Below are positions 4,989 to 7,231 of a DNA stretch of 7,231 nucleotides, piece after piece. The DNA is from Acidobacteriota bacterium (GTDB lineage: Bacteria; Acidobacteriota; Blastocatellia; RBC074). The DNA lies in NCBI GenBank assembly GCA_013140935.1, contig JABFSD010000693.1, positions 1 to 7,231 on the forward strand, in the 5' to 3' direction. Every line of letters starts with the position of its first letter. Positions within the stretch are counted from its first letter, which is position 1. The notes below the pieces were generated by a model, which was not told the DNA's origin, ran no database searches, and worked only from the letters and a program-made list of their open reading frames with translations. The position numbers were made by a program, and so were the translations under genes.

Positions 4989-5900
4989 TCACCTGACAAC
5001 CTCTACCGAACAATGCGCCCGCGCCGCTACAGCCGAAGAAACGCTACCTAACAGAATGCGGTCAAGCCTTCCCATCCCGTGCGAGCCGACGTAGATGCAA
5101 TCAGCGCCCCAGCGTTCGGCTTCGTTGACGAGCAGTTGTTTGGGATCGCCCAGTTTGACTAAATGTGTAACGCGCAGGTTTGCACCTTTCAGCCGGTTGA
5201 CGGCTTTTTCTACGGCGGCGTTGATGCGTTCGTTTTCTTCAGCAATCCATTGCGACATCGGAGTAAGCACGCCTTGTTCGTTAAGCGCATTGCGTACGCC
5301 TTGCGAGGCGAGCGTCCAATTCGCGGCAACGACCATCGCTTCGTCATCGGTTGACCAATGGCGATGGGCGAGTTTTTGCACCATCTCATCGGCGCAAGCA
5401 GAACCGTCTACGCCGACGACGAAGCGCAATGGCTCGCCAGGCTTTTTGTCGTTGGCGCGTGCGATGCGCACCGAACCGCGTGCGTGGTGCAATACACCTT
5501 GCGAGACACTGCCGAAAAAGAAGCGGCCCAACGCGGTGCGTCCGTGCGAACCGACGACGAGCAAGTCGGGCTGCCATTCGTCGGCGCGCCACACAATGGA
5601 ACTCACGGGCGAACCGGTCACCGCTTCGGCGTGTACGTGCCATTCGGGGAAGAGCGTTTTCACGACGTTTTGCGCTTCGTGGGCGAGTTGCAAGGCTTCG
5701 TCTTGCAGCCTGCTTTCTTCGGCGGGAAAGGTCGTATCCACTCCGCCGTAACTCGCGGGCAACGGAATCCATAACTCCGCGACAGACAGCACGCGGACTT
5801 CGGCCTTGCGCGGCAAGCCTGCGCGTTGCAAATATACCAGCGCAGCTTTGGCGCACGCAGAGCCATCGTAGCCAATCAGTATTTTCATTCGTTCGTTCAT
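4989..5900 (-). CDS. Tandem-domain universal stress protein (Usp2)
   Basis: This 303-residue protein has two UspA domains (about 5-148 and 158-303). Both ATP motifs are intact: GSHG at 117-120 with G130-S131, and GSHG at 272-275 with G285-S286. The matching domain-start aspartates are D12 and D165. It is a clear paralogue of the protein at 1518-2405; both share SHGR(S/T)[12 protein letters not shown] in domain 1. The ATG at 5900 is chosen over the internal ATG at 5888 because AAGGAGG at 5907-5913 precedes it by six bases, giving a four-residue MNER extension. I found no good sigma-54 element immediately upstream. Co-transcription from the BON promoter through the 5924-6000 inverted repeat is likely. 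Cytoplasmic nucleotide-dependent stress function is inferred from the family. Confidence 0.93.
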   Translation of the reverse strand: MNERMKILIGYDGSACAKAALVYLQRAGLPRKAEVRVLSVAELWIPLPASYGGVDTTFPAEESRLQDEALQLAHEAQNVVKTLFPEWHVHAEAVTGSPVSSIVWRADEWQPDLLVVGSHGRTALGRFFFGSVSQGVLHHARGSVRIARANDKKPGEPLRFVVGVDGSACADEMVQKLAHRHWSTDDEAMVVAANWTLASQGVRNALNEQGVLTPMSQWIAEENERINAAVEKAVNRLKGANLRVTHLVKLGDPKQLLVNEAERWGADCIYVGSHGMGRLDRILLGSVSSAVAARAHCSVEVVR

Positions 5901-5923
5901 ATCTCGCCTCCTTCATTTTAATT

Positions 5924-6000
5924 CGCGTTCGTAGTTCCGCCTTTAGGCGGTGAGGTTCGGGAATGTAAAGCAGCCGCCTAAAGGCGGAACTACGAACGCG
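5924..6000. repeat. Perfect 27-bp inverted repeat (REP/BIME-like) between BON and usp2 genes
   Basis: Arms 5924-5950 and 5974-6000 are exact inverted copies with a 23-base spacer. Each arm also contains its own small palindrome, CCGCCTTTAGGCGG (5937-5950) and CCGCCTAAAGGCGG (5974-5987), so the unit is two palindromic repeats in inverted orientation. It begins five bases after the BON stop and ends 23 bases before the usp2 ATG. In RNA it would form a very strong stem, able to terminate, attenuate or stabilise the upstream mRNA. Its form resembles REP pairs mobilised by RAYT transposases; none is in the window. Confidence 0.9.
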
Positions 6001-6005
6001 GTTCG

Positions 6006-6671
6006 TTACGGAGTCACTTCGATGTTATTCACCACCGAAGTAACGCCCGGCGCGTTCCATGCGGCGCGTTGCGCTTCGTCGCGTTCGCGCCAGGTACGCA
6101 CCTTGCCGGTGAGCGTCACCGTGCTGCCGGAGGAATGCACTTCGATGCGGCGCGCTTCGAGTTCGGCGCTGCGGTGCAAGGCTTCTTCGATCTTCTTCCA
6201 GACTTCTGTGTCGTTGACTCTGGCCTTGACCATGATGTTGTTGCTGAGGCCGCGCACGCCGGCCAGATAACGCACAGCAGTTTCGGCGGCTTGGCGTTGA
6301 TACCACCAGTCAACGGTGCCTTCGAGCGTGAGCCAGCCTTTTTTCACGGTGAGCTTGATGCCTTGCGCGGGCACGTTCACGTTGCGTTCAAGGGCTTCGA
6401 CCGCCGCCGAAGCCACTTCGGTATCAGTGCGTTCGGCGGGCGGTTTGACTTCGAGATCGTTGGCGATGGCTTTCACGCCGTAAACGCGCTTGGTCGCGTC
6501 TTCCGCAGCAATCTTGTCGGCGTAGGTGCCGACGATGCCGCTCAACGTGACTACGCCGTTGATGACGGCGACGCCGATCTTTTCGTTGGGCACATCAGGC
6601 GTGAATTCGAGTTGCCGCTCGACTGATTCACGCAGTTTTTTTTCTGCAATCGTCATGGTTTTTGCTTTCAT
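6006..6671 (-). CDS. Triple BON-domain protein
   Basis: The 221-residue product consists of three BON domains in tandem, about residues 8-76, 82-150 and 154-220. Each has the alpha-beta-beta-alpha-beta pattern with a central glycine-containing hairpin (NGVVTLSGIVGTY; KGWLTLEGTVDWW; GSTVTLTGKVRTW) and a closing V-x-x-(V/L)-x-N strand. BON domains usually bind phospholipids or associate with envelopes. No signal peptide or lipobox is visible, so this copy is probably cytoplasmic, like other BON proteins found with Usp genes. AAGGAGG at 6678-6684, six bases upstream, fixes the ATG at 6671 over the internal one at 6656. A sigma-54-type promoter lies at 6760-6775, and usp2 follows 105 bases downstream. 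Confidence 0.92.
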   Translation of the reverse strand: MKAKTMTIAEKKLRESVERQLEFTPDVPNEKIGVAVINGVVTLSGIVGTYADKIAAEDATKRVYGVKAIANDLEVKPPAERTDTEVASAAVEALERNVNVPAQGIKLTVKKGWLTLEGTVDWWYQRQAAETAVRYLAGVRGLSNNIMVKARVNDTEVWKKIEEALHRSAELEARRIEVHSSGSTVTLTGKVRTWRERDEAQRAAWNAPGVTSVVNNIEVTP

Positions 6672-6759
6672 GGAACTCCTCCTTTTAGAAACGAGTCAGG
6701 CAAATGGCCTGCTCATAAATCCTCAATTCCTAACGCTGGACTGCGTTCGGTGAGAAATT

Positions 6760-6775
6760 GGCAAGTGTCGTTCCA
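6760..6775 (-). promoter_or_regulatory. Sigma-54-type (-24/-12) promoter for BON gene
   Basis: The minus strand reads TGGAACGACACTTGCC, with GG at 6774-6773 and GC at 6762-6761 in exact N10 spacing. It departs from the TGGCACG-N4-TTGCW consensus at two defined positions. Transcription is predicted near 6749, about 78 bases before the ATG at 6671. Confidence 0.65.
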
Positions 6776-6795
6776 AATCAGATTCATACTTCGAT

Positions 6796-6811
6796 TGAGA
6801 ATTTTCGCGCC
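6796..6811 (-). promoter_or_regulatory. Putative enhancer-binding-protein site D' (degenerate)
   Basis: The sequence matches the neighbouring site at 6817-6832 at 12 of 16 positions, including a shared TTTCGCGC core on the plus strand (6803-6810 versus 6824-6831). The two are offset by exactly 21 bp, two helical turns. Confidence 0.4.
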
Positions 6812-6816
6812 ACACC

Positions 6817-6832
6817 TGCGGAGTTTCGCGCA
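6817..6832 (-). promoter_or_regulatory. Putative enhancer-binding-protein site D, shared by divergent promoters
   Basis: The minus strand reads TGCGCGAAACTCCGCA, differing at one of 16 positions from the site at 2500-2515. It lies 43 bp from the -24 GG of the BON promoter and 11 bp from that of the AI-2E promoter. Confidence 0.55.
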
Positions 6833-6841
6833 AACTCGATG

Positions 6842-6857
6842 CGGCTTGAGGCTTGCT
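6842..6857 (+). promoter_or_regulatory. Sigma-54-type (-24/-12) promoter for AI-2E transporter gene
   Basis: CGGCTTGAGGCTTGCT has GG at 6843-6844 and GC at 6855-6856 with exact N10 spacing and a TTGCT -12 box. Transcription would start near 6868, just before the ribosome-binding site at 6870-6874, giving a very short leader of about 15 bases. Confidence 0.6.
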
Positions 6858-6882
6858 GTTATGCAAGACGGAGGCTGCTGCT

Positions 6883-7231
6883 TTGGGAAAATCGCGTATC
6901 ACATTACTGATTCTGTTGACCGGACTGGCCGTGCTGCTGTGCGCTTATCTCGCCGCGCCGTTCGCGCGCCCGCTCGCCGCGTCAGCCATGCTCGCCGTAG
7001 TTTTTCACCCGCTGCACCAACATGTCGTGCGCATCGTGCGGCAACCCAGCGTCGCGGCGTTTCTCTCAACTATTCTCGTTTTGCTCATCGTGATCGTACC
7101 GCCGCTCTTTCTCAGCGTCGCGTTGCAACGCGAACTCGCCGACGTCTATCGCTCGCTCAAAGCACACAGCGCGCAAGACGGCGGACTGTGGTCGTGGTTC
7201 GCACACCAACTCGAACGCATCACTTTTTGGT
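6883..7231 (+). CDS. AI-2E/PerM-family transporter, N-terminal part (runs off window)
   Basis: An open frame of 116 codons continues past the window edge. The proposed start is TTG at 6883, eight bases after GGAGG (6870-6874); no in-frame ATG lies upstream. The product begins LGKSRITLLILLTGLAVLL and shows the AI-2E-family N-terminal pattern. Helices lie at about residues 6-25 and 27-41, followed by an HPLHQHVVRIV loop. A long helix at about 59-80 ends in the family-typical PP-LFLSVAL stretch, followed by an amphipathic soluble region. Members are inner-membrane proteins of about 350 residues. Some export AI-2 (TqsA) and others act as sodium/proton antiporters, so the substrate cannot be assigned here. 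The gene is divergent from the BON gene and has its own sigma-54-type promoter. Confidence 0.85.
   Translation, partial: MGKSRITLLILLTGLAVLLCAYLAAPFARPLAASAMLAVVFHPLHQHVVRIVRQPSVAAFLSTILVLLIVIVPPLFLSVALQRELADVYRSLKAHSAQDGGLWSWFAHQLERITFW

Larger units (their letters stand above)
6672..6882. other. Divergent regulatory region between BON and AI-2E genes
   Basis: This 211-base gap contains back-to-back sigma-54-type promoters (6760-6775 minus, 6842-6857 plus) with two motif copies between them (6796-6811 and 6817-6832). This repeats the arrangement of the usp1/DUF883-like divergent region at 2406-2597. Confidence 0.6.

Noticed and set aside
5351..5953. 200-codon plus-strand frame, and similar long frames opposite usp1, usp2 and the BON gene
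   Set aside because: They are antisense shadows: arginine/alanine-rich, without domains or initiation signals, lying wholly over well-supported genes.
5976..5991. Sigma-54-type element for usp2 within the inverted repeat
   Set aside because: A GG-N10-GC spacing exists, but the -12 region reads AACGC instead of TTGC and the same match occurs in both arms, so it is a by-product of the repeat.
5924..6000. Further copies of the dyad motif inside the inverted repeat
   Set aside because: The arms share the string CGGAACTACG with site B, but the flanking TGCG/CGCA dyad is missing and the repeat has its own palindromic logic. This partial resemblance is a caution for the motif, not an extra site.
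1..7231. CRISPR array, tRNA, rRNA, transposase gene or prophage genes
   Set aside because: I saw no regularly spaced direct repeats, cloverleaf-like segments, rRNA sequence, transposase motifs or phage structural genes in the window.

Overview
The window reads as a chromosomal stress-response island from a free-living, moderately GC-rich Gram-negative bacterium. The tandem-domain universal stress proteins, the cytoplasmic BON protein, the YwiC-like protein and short palindromic intergenic repeats together suggest Acidobacteriota, possibly Blastocatellia. That assignment is an impression from gene content, since no rRNA or other phylogenetic marker is present.

Layout. A 36-residue single-span membrane peptide lies on the minus strand at 7-117. 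A promoter region (118-408) leads into a plus-strand pair: a TraR/DksA-type zinc-finger protein (409-741) and a YwiC-like membrane protein (749-1537). The tandem universal stress protein usp1 (1518-2405, minus) overlaps the YwiC gene tail to tail. Divergent from usp1 is a short ElaB/YqjD/DUF883-like membrane-anchored protein (2598-2912), followed by an unrecognised five-span membrane protein (3006-3518). A 5'-truncated Mg-type P-ATPase relic (3552-4175, minus) ends abruptly beside a PIN-toxin/antitoxin pair (4262-4920, plus). A second tandem usp (4989-5900, minus) lies downstream of a triple-BON protein (6006-6671, minus), separated from it by a perfect 27-bp inverted repeat. Divergent from the BON gene, an AI-2E/PerM-family transporter starts at a TTG (6883) and runs off the window.

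The main finding is regulatory. Five sigma-54-type -24/-12 elements with exact GG-N10-GC spacing lie in the three main intergenic regions. Each is correctly oriented toward one of five transcription units: traR/dksA-ywiC, usp1, the DUF883-like gene, BON(-usp2) and the AI-2E transporter. The same three regions share a 16-bp dyad motif, consensus TGCGCGAAACTACGCA, with outer arms TGCG-N8-CGCA. In two regions its copies are spaced about 20-22 bp (two helical turns). This looks like the binding site of one sigma-54 enhancer-binding protein not encoded here, which would make the island a single regulon. The toxin-antitoxin pair and the ATPase relic lack these signals and look like a later disruption.

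Functionally, the sigma-54-linked genes suggest a programme of transcriptional retuning (DksA-like), nucleotide-sensing stress proteins, envelope association (BON, DUF883-like) and membrane transport. Similar gene sets occur in low-oxygen or dormancy clusters elsewhere. The specific trigger cannot be read from the sequence.
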